A DNA stretch of 64,000 nt, taken from positions 2,356,001 to 2,420,000 of the forward strand of contig OY970352.1 in the NCBI GenBank assembly GCA_963718105.1, in the 5' to 3' direction. The stretch is from DASYKT01 sp963718105. GTDB taxonomy: Bacteria; Acidobacteriota; Blastocatellia; Pyrinomonadales; Pyrinomonadaceae. This document shows positions 38,744 through 46,501 of the stretch, piece by piece. The notes under the pieces were generated by a model. That model saw only the letters and a list, made by a program, of their open reading frames with translations. It was not told the DNA's origin and did no database searches. The position numbers were made by a program, and so were the translations under genes. The number at the start of each line of letters is the position of its first letter. Position 1 is the stretch's first letter.

Positions 38744-40012
38744 ATGCATACTCATCTTGACAAAAACGACATAAGAGGGGATAACGTAAACCTTATACTA
38801 ACCCCAAATCGGAGCAAACAAATGAAAAAGGCTGACGGCTTTCTTGAGCCTGTAACCAGCGAAGAAGACGATAATGAGATGTCGCTTCGCCCATACGAGA
38901 TTAACACCTATCCAGCAGACTTCACTCTGGAAGTATTGGTTTCCAAGTGGGTGAAAGATGAGGTCAAATCGCCACCGCTTCAGCGTCGTTTTGTTTGGAA
39001 TCAAATACGAGCCAGTAAGTTAATTGAATCTTTCCTTATGGGTTTACCTGTACCTCCTGTTTATTTATATCAAGATCGTATTAGCGGCACACTTTTAATA
39101 GTGGACGGCCAGCAACGGCTCCGGTCAATTGCTTACTTTTTCTCAGGCTTATTTGGCGACGTAAAAACAGAAGACCCTGCAAAACTTCCGATTTTTAACC
39201 TCACGGGACTACACGAAAAAAGCCCCTTTTTAGGAGCCACTTTCCAATCACTTGAAAAAGCATCTGATTCATCAGCAATAAATAGATTGAAAAATGGAGT
39301 CCTACGCGCATTTGTAATGAAGCAATTAGAACCTGATGACGATACAAGTATTTTTCAGGTGTTTGAACGGCTTAATACCGGTGGAATGATTTTACAAGGA
39401 CAAGAAATAAGAAACTGTATTTATGAGGGTGGCTTTAATGAGCTACTAAAAAAGACGCTTAATACAAGTGAGGATTGGCGGGACATAGTCGGCACACAAA
39501 CGGAAGACAAAAGAATGCGAGACGTAGAACTCATTCTCCGGTTTTTCGCTTTGTTTTATAATGTCAGTCACTATGAAAAGCCCATGAAGGGGTTTTTAAA
39601 TACGTTTATGAGAAAACATAGACACCCACATTTACTTGCTAACAAAAATGATTCGGTAGCAACCAAAAGGGCAATCACTAAAAAACAAAAAGACTTTAAA
39701 AAACAAGAAGAGGAGTTTGAATCTTTATTTAATCAAACCGCAAATTTAGTTTTGGAGTATTTAGGTTCCAAGCCTTTTCATATTAAAAGAGGGTTGAACG
39801 CCGCTGTCTTTGATTCTGTGTTTACAGCCTTTGCTCACTATTTTTATGGGAAAAATAAGAAATCTAGCGCGGCTCATATTAAAAAAGTGAGAGCGAATTT
39901 TAAAACTTTATTAAAGGATAAGGAATACTTAGGATATGTAAGTGCCGCAACAACCGATCAAGACATCGTGCCCAAACGCCTAAAAAAGGCCGCTCAGATT
40001 CTTTTTAAGTGA
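38744..40012 (+). CDS. DUF262 (ParB/GmrS-N-like) protein, putative defence component
   Basis: A 422-residue protein with the DUF262 core: PPLQRRFVWNQIRASKLIES (residues 77-96), the hallmark IVDGQQRL (119-126) and FERLNTGG...LQGQEIRN (207-224). DUF262 is a ParB/sulfiredoxin-like nucleotide-binding domain in GmrSD, BrxU and SspE restriction systems. Those carry a DUF1524/HNH nuclease at the C-terminus; here the C-terminal 150 residues are lysine-rich and show no HNH signature. AT-rich composition compared with flanking genes suggests transfer. A good ribosome-binding site (AAAGGAAG) precedes the ATG. The HEPN gene follows after 13 bases, so the two are probably one operon and one system. Confidence 0.88.
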   Translation: MHTHLDKNDIRGDNVNLILTPNRSKQMKKADGFLEPVTSEEDDNEMSLRPYEINTYPADFTLEVLVSKWVKDEVKSPPLQRRFVWNQIRASKLIESFLMGLPVPPVYLYQDRISGTLLIVDGQQRLRSIAYFFSGLFGDVKTEDPAKLPIFNLTGLHEKSPFLGATFQSLEKASDSSAINRLKNGVLRAFVMKQLEPDDDTSIFQVFERLNTGGMILQGQEIRNCIYEGGFNELLKKTLNTSEDWRDIVGTQTEDKRMRDVELILRFFALFYNVSHYEKPMKGFLNTFMRKHRHPHLLANKNDSVATKRAITKKQKDFKKQEEEFESLFNQTANLVLEYLGSKPFHIKRGLNAAVFDSVFTAFAHYFYGKNKKSSAAHIKKVRANFKTLLKDKEYLGYVSAATTDQDIVPKRLKKAAQILFK

Positions 40013-40025
40013 GGCATTTTCCCCA

Positions 40026-40520
40026 ATGCAATTTGAATCATTGGACGCTCAGATACAGACCTGTGAGCAACATTTAGATGCTACCAATACGCGAAGCACA
40101 GAAGTTGAGTTTTTTCTTGTACAGTATTTGCTTATTCGTGTTTGTGCTGAGTACGAAACAAGAATTCCCATTTTGATTAAAAGACGGTGCGCGCGCCCTA
40201 TGCCTGATAACCATGTCAGACACTATGCGGAAAAAAGCACGGCGTATTTCTCAAAACGTTTTGCTATAAGTGATCTGGGAGACAACTTGGCTCGTTTTGG
40301 TGGCGAGTATAAAAAAGTCTTTACTGATTTAGTGCATAATACGCCTTCTCATAGCTCTTGGGACAATATTTATACTAACCGAGTGGCGGTCGCACACAAT
40401 ACAGGAGTTCAAATGACTCTGAGAGATTTTAAGACTGATTACGCAAAAAGCGTGGCCGTGCTAGACGCTCTCGTTTCTGCTTTGGAGTTAAAGCCACCCG
40501 AGATTGCAGATCTTAAATAA
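40026..40520 (+). CDS. HEPN-domain protein, putative RNase partner of the DUF262 protein
   Basis: A 164-residue, mostly helical protein with the HEPN active-site motif Arg-x4-His: NRVAVAHNTG (Arg119, His124). An earlier DNHVRHYAEK helix and the GGEYKKVFTDLVHN segment fit the RiboL-PSP/MAE-type HEPN groups. HEPN proteins are commonly ribonuclease toxins of toxin-antitoxin, abortive-infection and CRISPR-linked systems. It is 13 bases downstream of the DUF262 gene (GAGG ribosome-binding site inside the gap) and shares its AT-rich composition. The exact HEPN subfamily was not established. Confidence 0.82.
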   Translation: MQFESLDAQIQTCEQHLDATNTRSTEVEFFLVQYLLIRVCAEYETRIPILIKRRCARPMPDNHVRHYAEKSTAYFSKRFAISDLGDNLARFGGEYKKVFTDLVHNTPSHSSWDNIYTNRVAVAHNTGVQMTLRDFKTDYAKSVAVLDALVSALELKPPEIADLK

Positions 40521-40620
40521 CTCTCTCCGAAACCTCAATATTTTACCAAAATTTCTCCTTATCTACTTGTTCACACCATGATGAGTTCGGAATTGAGTCT
40601 GAATTTTTGGGAATTGAAAA

Positions 40621-40706
40621 CTAATGCAAAAGTCCTTAAGGCTGACGCAAAACTATTTAAGGTTTAAGGGGTTTTGCGTCAAAGCCGTTAACCCGGCTTT
40701 GCCCTT
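40621..40706. repeat. R13 block, right border of the DUF262-HEPN cassette
   Basis: Contains GCTGACGCAAAACTATTTAA, GGTTTAAGGGGTTTTGCGTC and AAAGCCGTTAACCCGGCTTT. Read in reverse it resembles the left block at 38574-38665; both blocks also contain units in both orientations. Confidence 0.7.
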
Positions 40707-40720
40707 AAATGAAACTGATG

Positions 40721-40861
40721 ACTATCGCGATGAGGTCAGAACCGGGAACGGTAGTGACCGGGTTCTTATTCGGCGGGCTAGATACCTCTAAATTTTTTCG
40801 CTGCGCTCATTTACCCGGTCACTACCGTTCCCGGTTCTGACCCGTTGCTTTTTGACTTCAA
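40721..40861. repeat. R2 inverted repeat, copy 3
   Basis: TGAGGTCAGAACCGGGAACG and CGTTCCCGGTTCTGACCCG arms around a 45-base centre. The right flank GTTGCTTTTTGACTTCAAC matches copy 2. Confidence 0.82.
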
Positions 40862-41042
40862 CAGTATTTATGGACAGCGCCGCTTTGTCTATAAACTCCG
40901 ATCTGCCAAAATCCGGGCCTTGGATTCCTGATAATGTGAAACTTTGGAAAGAGGTGATCGCTTTGTATTCTGCAGTGCCTTTGCGGTGAAATTTCTCTTT
41001 TCGTGTATTTAGTGTAAGGCCGATGGTTGCGCTCTTTTTTGC

Positions 41043-41310
41043 CTCAAATGACACAAAAATTCTCCTGCCGACAAAAACCGTTCTTCATCTTTAATGCTTC
41101 TTCATATATTCTCTTGTCGCCGGAGTCTCCCGCCACTTGCTGGAGGCCGTTCTTTGAATCACAAAACTCCCAAAACCGCGTTGCAAAAACGTTTCAGGTG
41201 TTTCACTTTGGTTCACCCCGGGTGAAACGAAACACGTTGAGCACCGTTCCAAAAGCGTTCCAGGTGTTCCACTTTGCTCCGTCCGAGTGGAACGGAACAT
41301 CCATCGCAAC
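41043..41310. repeat. R7 dispersed repeat with GTTCCAC/GTGGAAC palindromes, copy 1
   Basis: Contains GACAAAAACCGTTCTTCATC, CAAAACTCCCAAAACCGCGT and tandem GTTCCAC...GTGGAAC palindromes. It aligns by eye with 63080-63250, and the 3-prime part with 57605-57720. Confidence 0.75.
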
Positions 41311-41341
41311 TGCTTTATGAAACGCGGCCATGGGAACCTGG

Positions 41342-43411
41342 CTAAAACCGCGGCTTTATCCCAAGCTTAGCTTCCAGATCTTTTAAGATGCCGGCGTGAA
41401 CCGTTTCCACCTCTTCATCTATCAGCGTACGTTCCGGCGAGCGATATTCCAGCCTGATGGTCAGCGAACGCTCGTCATCCGCCAGGCCCTTGCCTTCGTA
41501 AATGTCGACGAATTCGACATTCTGGCATAATTCGATCTTCATTTCCCCGATCGCCGAGCGCACTTCGGCAAAGCTCATACTTCGTTTTACCAAAAATGAA
41601 ACATCGCGGGTGATCGCCGGATATTTGGGCAGCGGGCGATAAACCACCGGCGCTACCGGCATTTCCAGTACGGCCTGCAGATCGATCTCCGCGACATACA
41701 CCGGCTGGCGGAATTTATATCCGGCGGCGATCTCGTCGCTCACCCGGCCCAGAGTCCCTACCGGACTGCCATTTACCCAAACTTCGGCGGACTGGCCTTT
41801 ACGCAAATGTTTTACGTCTTTAGCGGCGAACGAAATCTTAGGCGAATGGATGGCGGCCAGCGCGGCTTCGAGCGCGCCTTTGGCGTCGTAGAAATTCAGC
41901 TCCCGCGCCGGCAGCGACCTGTCTTCGCACACTTCTCCGCCGGTGATGACCAGGGAAAACAATTCCCTTTCGTTAGGCAGATTATCTTCGGACCGGGTAT
42001 TGGCAAAAACTTTGCCCAGTTCGAAAAGTTTTATGTCGCGGCGCTGGTAGTTGAAATTTGTCCGGACGCCGTCCAGCAACCCGGCCAGCAAAGTCGGGCG
42101 CATCCGCACCGCACCTTCGATGATCGAATCCTGTAAGGTGACAAATTTTTCTTCGGCGTTTTCGTCTATCAGCCCGGCGACTAGTTCATAGGTCTCATCG
42201 TGCTCGGTACTGATAAAACTGTACGAGATCGCCTCATCAAAGCCTAAGGCGGAAAGCTTATTACGGAGCGACTTTTCACGCGGTTCATTTTCCTGGTATT
42301 CGCCGGCGGAAAAAGCGGGCGGCAATTCATCCGTAATTTTGTCATAGCCGATATGGCGTGCGGCTTCCTCGACCAGGTCCTGCTCGATGGCGATATCATG
42401 CCGCCAGCTCGGCTGGACAAAAACCGTGTCCGACTTTTGCTTGATCCCGAGCGCATCCAAAATGCGTATGATCTCCGTTTTTTCTTCCACCAAGCCGGTC
42501 AGTTTTTTCACTGCAGCTTGAATATCTTTTGACTCGATCTCATTCGGCACAAATTTAGTCGGATAGACATCGACAAATTCTCCGGCCGTTCCGCCCGCCA
42601 GTTCACAGATCAACTGGGTCGCGCGGTTCGACGCGCGAATCAGATTTTCGATATCGACGCCGCGTTCAAAACGGTAGCTTGCTTCGGTATCCAGTTTAAG
42701 TTTGCGCGATGTCTGGCGCACACTTTCGCGTTTGAAATAGGCGACCTCGAGCAGCACTTCGGTCGTGCTTTCCGTTATCCCCGAATCAAACCCGCCCATC
42801 ACGCCGCCAATCGCGACCGGCTTTTCCGCGTCACAGATCGCCAGCATTGTCTCATCCAGCTTGCGCTCTGCTTCATCCAGCGTTTTGATCGTCTCGCCGT
42901 GCTTTGCGCGGCGCACAATTATTCGGCCGTCCTTTAATTTATTCAGATCGAACGAGTGCATCGGCTGGCCCAGCTCGTGCATCGTGTAGTTCGTTATATC
43001 GGCAACATTATTGATCGAGCGTTCTCCGACAGCTTCCAGCCGCTTCACTAACCACTCCGGCGACGGCCCTATCTTTACATTGCGGATAATGCGGGCGGTA
43101 AAGCGCTGGCAGACATCCGCGTCCTGGATCGTAATCAGATCCGCGGAGCCGTCAGTAGCGTCAGTGTTAGCCGATGCGTCATTTGCAATTTTCAATAGTG
43201 AGTTTTCAATTACGCCGATCTCCCGCGCCACCCCGAGATGCGAAAGACAATCCGAACGGTTCGACGTCAGATCGATGTCGAAAACATGATCGTCACCCGC
43301 CGGATGAATTCCTTCCACCGCCAGCCCGACGCGCGTCAGCTTCTGCGCCAGCTCCTGCGGCGGCAAATCAATATCTATCAAGTCTTTTAACCAGTTATAA
43401 CTGATGTTCAT
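41342..43411 (-). CDS. pheT: phenylalanine-tRNA ligase beta subunit (PheT), short form
   Basis: Beta chain of the alpha2-beta2 enzyme. The start MNISYNWLKDLIDIDLPPQEL and the next segment VFDIDLTSNRSDCLSHLGVAREI are joined directly, so the tRNA-binding EMAPII/OB domain normally inserted at about residues 40-150 is absent (689 residues rather than about 800). B3/B4 editing domain (GERSINNVADITNY, GVMGGFDSGI), B5 (VQPSWRHDIAIEQDLVEEAARHIGY), synthetase-like core and the C-terminal ferredoxin-fold anticodon domain (SFAEVRSAIGEM) are present. Near residue 80-90 the sequence DASANTDATDGSAD is encoded by DNA related to palindrome R6. It lies 3 bases after the 43415 gene. Confidence 0.95.
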   Translation of the reverse strand: MNISYNWLKDLIDIDLPPQELAQKLTRVGLAVEGIHPAGDDHVFDIDLTSNRSDCLSHLGVAREIGVIENSLLKIANDASANTDATDGSADLITIQDADVCQRFTARIIRNVKIGPSPEWLVKRLEAVGERSINNVADITNYTMHELGQPMHSFDLNKLKDGRIIVRRAKHGETIKTLDEAERKLDETMLAICDAEKPVAIGGVMGGFDSGITESTTEVLLEVAYFKRESVRQTSRKLKLDTEASYRFERGVDIENLIRASNRATQLICELAGGTAGEFVDVYPTKFVPNEIESKDIQAAVKKLTGLVEEKTEIIRILDALGIKQKSDTVFVQPSWRHDIAIEQDLVEEAARHIGYDKITDELPPAFSAGEYQENEPREKSLRNKLSALGFDEAISYSFISTEHDETYELVAGLIDENAEEKFVTLQDSIIEGAVRMRPTLLAGLLDGVRTNFNYQRRDIKLFELGKVFANTRSEDNLPNERELFSLVITGGEVCEDRSLPARELNFYDAKGALEAALAAIHSPKISFAAKDVKHLRKGQSAEVWVNGSPVGTLGRVSDEIAAGYKFRQPVYVAEIDLQAVLEMPVAPVVYRPLPKYPAITRDVSFLVKRSMSFAEVRSAIGEMKIELCQNVEFVDIYEGKGLADDERSLTIRLEYRSPERTLIDEEVETVHAGILKDLEAKLGIKPRF
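43150..43179 (-). repeat. R6-like half palindrome inside pheT
   Basis: GTCAGTAGCGTCAGTGTTAG followed by CCGATGCGT, compared with GTCAGTAGCGTCTGCGTTAG then CAGATGCGT at 21309. It is read in frame as part of a variable loop near residue 85 of PheT. Confidence 0.6.
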
Positions 43412-43414
43412 AAA

Positions 43415-43657
43415 TTACTTTTTCCTGCCCGCAAGCAGCGAAGCTATACCGATATACGATAGAAGAAGTGCGCAGAACGCCTGTCCGACAACTCCCAGAT
43501 AATATCCCAGAGGTGTGTCCGCGCGCGTTATGCCTTCGCTCCTGCTGCCGTACAAACGGCCATCGTAAAATTCCGAGCCGATCATACACACCAGCCCCAG
43601 CCCTATCACAAGGGTGATAATACCGATCCACCACCAAATTTTCGATCTTTCTTTCAT
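43415..43657 (-). CDS. small two-transmembrane protein of unknown function
   Basis: An 80-residue protein with two membrane helices (WWWIGIITLVIGLGLVCMI and YYLGVVGQAFCALLLSYIG) and a short loop EFYDGRLYGSRSEGITRADT. No family name is known to me. It fits tightly between the SDR gene (5 bases upstream) and pheT (3 bases downstream), consistent with co-translation. A decayed paralogue with the same loop lies at 45187-45390. One other reading frame over this region is open but is probably a shadow. Confidence 0.78.
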   Translation of the reverse strand: MKERSKIWWWIGIITLVIGLGLVCMIGSEFYDGRLYGSRSEGITRADTPLGYYLGVVGQAFCALLLSYIGIASLLAGRKK

Positions 43658-43662
43658 ACCAA

Positions 43663-45099
43663 TTACACAGTTTCCGGCATTTTAGAAATATCGGTTTCAA
43701 AGGCTTTGGCGCCCTGCACGATCCGGTTCGCCATCTGATCAAATAAAAAATAATGAGCCGGGTATGAAGCATACCAATACAGTAATCCGGGCAGCCCTTT
43801 GGGCGCGTACAGTGCGGTCTGCACCAACTGCGTTTTCCCGGATCTCGGGATCACCTCAAATTTCAACCATGCTTTGCCGGGCAAACGCATCTCGGCGCGC
43901 AGCAGCATATAACTGTTTTCTTTTAGATCCTCGACGCGCCAAAAATCAAGCGCTTCGCCGATCTGAACCTCTGTCGGATGCCGCCGCCCGCGTTTGAGCC
44001 CGGGTCCGCCCACCAGCGAATCCAGCCAGCCGCGCAGCTTCCACGCCCAGTTCCACGCCAGCCAGCCGTTATCGCCGCCGATCGAAGTAAAACTTTTAAA
44101 GAGCGATTCCGGCGACGCGTCGGTCTCCACGGTGCGGACTTCTTTCATCAAACCTTCTTTGTCAGAAAAGCGATAAGTTTGATCTTTGCCCAGCGATCCG
44201 GTCCAGCGTGTTTCGGTCGCCTTCGATTCGATCTTTTCGAGCGCCATCTCGACCGCGCGAGTGTACGGCAGCGGATCGACCTGCGGAAAATATTTTTTCG
44301 CTTTTTCTGTATCGGCCAGTACCGGATTTATGATTCCCTTAACCAGCGGGATCGCCAGCGCATTCGGGATCGGCGTGATCAGTCCGACCCACATTCCCGA
44401 TAACAGCGGCGTCAAAACCGGCACGGGAATAATTACCCGCTTTAACCCGCGCACGTGCGCAAATTTGCGCATCATCCCGTCAAAGGTCAAAACATCGGCC
44501 CCAATATCGACCACTCCGAGCGATCCTGTTTCGAGCGCCGCAACCAAATATTCGATCACGTTTCTGATCGCGATCGGCTGAATTTCGTTCTTTACCCAGC
44601 GCGGTACGATCATGACCGGCAGACGCTCGGTCAAATACCGCACCATCTCAAACGAAGCCGAGCCGGAACCGATTATCGGCCCCGCGCGAAACTCCGTTGT
44701 GTTTCCGCCGCGCCGCAAAATTTCACCGACGGCCGCGCGGCTCCTTAAGTGCTCTGACTTAGTGTCTTTTGGCAGCAACCCGCCGAGATAAATTATCTTT
44801 TTATCTTTCGCTGTAGCCGCGAAATTTTCCGCGTAGCGCTTTTCCCGTTCGGCGAAATCTTCGCCTTCAAACATCGCATGGACCAGAAAGTAAGCTGCAT
44901 CAATGCCGTCAAAGGCTTTCTCCAGCGTTTGCGGTTTATCCAGATCGCCCTCTGCCGTTTCGACTTGCGTAAACCAGCGCTTGCCTTTTAGCCGGTCACG
45001 GTCTCGAACAAACGCCCGCACCTCGTGGCCCGCTTCTAAAAGTTTCGGTATAAGCCGCCCGCCGATATACCCCGTCGCCCCTGTTACCAGAATTTTCAT
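43663..45099 (-). CDS. SDR-like NAD(P)-binding protein with C-terminal DUF2867 domain
   Basis: A 478-residue protein. The N-terminal Rossmann domain has the atypical-SDR pattern ILVTGATGYIGGRLIPKLLEAGH, YFLVHAM and YLGGLLP. The C-terminal 150 residues match DUF2867 (SLFKSFTSIGGDNGWLAWNW, RVEDLKENSYMLLRAEMRLPG, PKGLPGLLYWYASYPAHYF). Such proteins are common in Acidobacteriota and cyanobacteria, and the substrate is unknown; the DUF2867 part resembles START/polyketide-cyclase-like domains. It is located between pheS and pheT, 5 bases upstream of the two-TM gene. Confidence 0.9.
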   Translation of the reverse strand: MKILVTGATGYIGGRLIPKLLEAGHEVRAFVRDRDRLKGKRWFTQVETAEGDLDKPQTLEKAFDGIDAAYFLVHAMFEGEDFAEREKRYAENFAATAKDKKIIYLGGLLPKDTKSEHLRSRAAVGEILRRGGNTTEFRAGPIIGSGSASFEMVRYLTERLPVMIVPRWVKNEIQPIAIRNVIEYLVAALETGSLGVVDIGADVLTFDGMMRKFAHVRGLKRVIIPVPVLTPLLSGMWVGLITPIPNALAIPLVKGIINPVLADTEKAKKYFPQVDPLPYTRAVEMALEKIESKATETRWTGSLGKDQTYRFSDKEGLMKEVRTVETDASPESLFKSFTSIGGDNGWLAWNWAWKLRGWLDSLVGGPGLKRGRRHPTEVQIGEALDFWRVEDLKENSYMLLRAEMRLPGKAWLKFEVIPRSGKTQLVQTALYAPKGLPGLLYWYASYPAHYFLFDQMANRIVQGAKAFETDISKMPETV

Positions 45100-45186
45100 C
45101 TATTAACAGGTTAGCATTTCCCACCGGTAGTTTCAGTCAGGCTTTCAGCACCCTTAGTATCGCTTCTGCGCCTTACCGAATAGATT

Positions 45187-45390
45187 CTAGCGGCAGCAGA
45201 ACACCGAGAAAAACAGCTCCAACCCCGTGCTCAAATAAAATACAAATGGCGTGGCTTCACGCGTCCGACCGTAACTCCGGCTGCCTTCCAGTTTCCCAGC
45301 ATAGACTTGAAAGCCGAACATTATCAGGATCATCAACGCCAGGACGACCATCCCGATACCAAATCAGAAATTTTTCTTTTTGTCATTCAT
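45187..45390 (-). pseudogene. decayed paralogue of the 43415 two-TM protein gene
   Basis: Reading from the ATG at 45390 gives a start of eight codons, then TGA where the paralogue has Trp (KIWWWIG), then a continuous homologous frame: MVVLALMILIMFGFQVYAG and KLEGSRSYGRTREATPFVFY, ending at TAG (45187-45189). The intact gene shows EFYDGRLYGSRSEGITRADTP at the same place. The second helix is changed and the tail is lost. The ATG overlaps the stop of the upstream gene (ATGAATGA). A single TGA for TGG change is the simplest explanation. It could be tested as a sequencing error. Confidence 0.75.
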
Positions 45391-46498
45391 TCTCCCCTTT
45401 TGCCAAAATCTTTTCCCAAGTTTTGTTCATCCTTGTAGTCAAGAGTGCTGTTATCAAACTTAGCGCCACAAATAGGGTTACAAAATATGAAAATAAGTTA
45501 AGCGCACTAAAAAAATTGTTCTCCGCAAAAAACCTGTGGTAGTAATACAATGACAAAATAGTTCCCGAAACTGCTGTTGGAAGTATGCCAATTATGGAGT
45601 AAAAGACCGTACGGATTAAAACAGGCTTACCTTGCTTATTTCGTCTCCATTCTTCCCAACTGTTAAAAGTATTGGATGTTTTATCGGCAATCATATTTCC
45701 AACGTTTGCATATAAATACTGCGCGATTTCCTGTATCTGGTATCCTTTATATGCCATTGCTAATGTATAAATAGCATTTACCAGGGCCAGCCCTAATAAT
45801 AAAAACGAATTGTCACCGCTGAAAATATCAGCAATATTTTTATATTTCCCCGACTCTCCAGAGTTACTTAAAACCCAGCTTATTACCAAGATCAGCGCGG
45901 TAACATAAAGCGTTTGCCACCGGCCATTTTCATTTTCAAAATTTAATAGCTCTTGCCATCGTGCCTTAAAATCTTCGAGCAGAGTTGACACCATCAGTTT
46001 ATTTTGCTCGAGCAAAAGTTTTTGTTCCTCTATTAAGAGCTTTGCTCGCTCTAGATCACCCTTGTAGGAATGAGTAAAAGCGAGATCAAGTGGATTCTTT
46101 CCGATTTCTAATTTCTCATCCTTGTATTTCGACACAATCCATTGAATTTTCTCATCTTGAGGCAAAACCAGATTTGTTTGATCTCGGTTTAACATTTCTA
46201 TTATGGAATTTAATTCTTCCCTGGCAAAAAGCGGTACTTGTTCGTTTGAGAGATACTTTTGCGCAAAGTCTTGAGCTTTAGAATATTCATGGGCTTTATA
46301 TAAAAGAGACACCACACTCACTATTGTAATGCCGAGGGTGCGTGTTTTGTTTTTATCCAAATCAGCCAGTGCAAGCATTTCATTTTCGGCAGCAAGACAA
46401 TATAGGGCTAGAGCCTTGTCCTTCAGGCCCCGCTTCTCAGCCACTTCGGCTGCGGTAGCATTTTCCACACTCTCATTGTGATGCGTTATCCAAGCCAT
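45383..46498 (-). CDS. TPR-like protein with C-terminal membrane domain, unknown function
   Basis: A 371-residue protein. Residues about 15-105 form TPR-like helices (AAEVAEKRGLKDKALALYCLAAE, TLGITIVSVVSLLYKAHEYSK). A coiled region follows (ERAKLLIEEQKLLLEQNKL). From about residue 195 there are three or four membrane segments (TLYVTALILVISWVLS, FLLLGLALVNAIYTLAMAY, TVFYSIIGILPTAVSGTILS, LFSYFVTLFVALSLITALL). The N-terminal part resembles, from memory, short unnamed proteins of cyanobacteria and Acidobacteriota that sit next to homologues of the 46502 gene. Here it is three bases downstream of that gene, so they form a tight pair. Function is unknown. Confidence 0.8.
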   Translation of the reverse strand: MAWITHHNESVENATAAEVAEKRGLKDKALALYCLAAENEMLALADLDKNKTRTLGITIVSVVSLLYKAHEYSKAQDFAQKYLSNEQVPLFAREELNSIIEMLNRDQTNLVLPQDEKIQWIVSKYKDEKLEIGKNPLDLAFTHSYKGDLERAKLLIEEQKLLLEQNKLMVSTLLEDFKARWQELLNFENENGRWQTLYVTALILVISWVLSNSGESGKYKNIADIFSGDNSFLLLGLALVNAIYTLAMAYKGYQIQEIAQYLYANVGNMIADKTSNTFNSWEEWRRNKQGKPVLIRTVFYSIIGILPTAVSGTILSLYYYHRFFAENNFFSALNLFSYFVTLFVALSLITALLTTRMNKTWEKILAKGENE

Positions 46499-46501
46499 CT
46501 T

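Larger units (their letters stand above)
40521..41341. other. repeat-rich gap between HEPN gene and pheT
   Basis: No gene is supported over 820 bases. In order it contains the R13 right block (40621-40706), R2 copy 3 (40721-40861), a relic with scattered stops (40862-41040) and an R7 block (41043-41310). Open frames here encode low-complexity or repeat-derived peptides. Confidence 0.7.

Noticed and set aside
40788..41054. 88-residue minus-strand open frame between the HEPN gene and pheT
   Set aside because: Its sequence (NTRKEKFHRKGTAEYK) looks like translated non-coding repeat, its 3-prime part runs through palindrome R2, and it has no family resemblance.
41091..41309. 72-residue minus-strand open frame
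   Set aside because: Entirely inside the R7 repeat block; translation consists of the repeat words.
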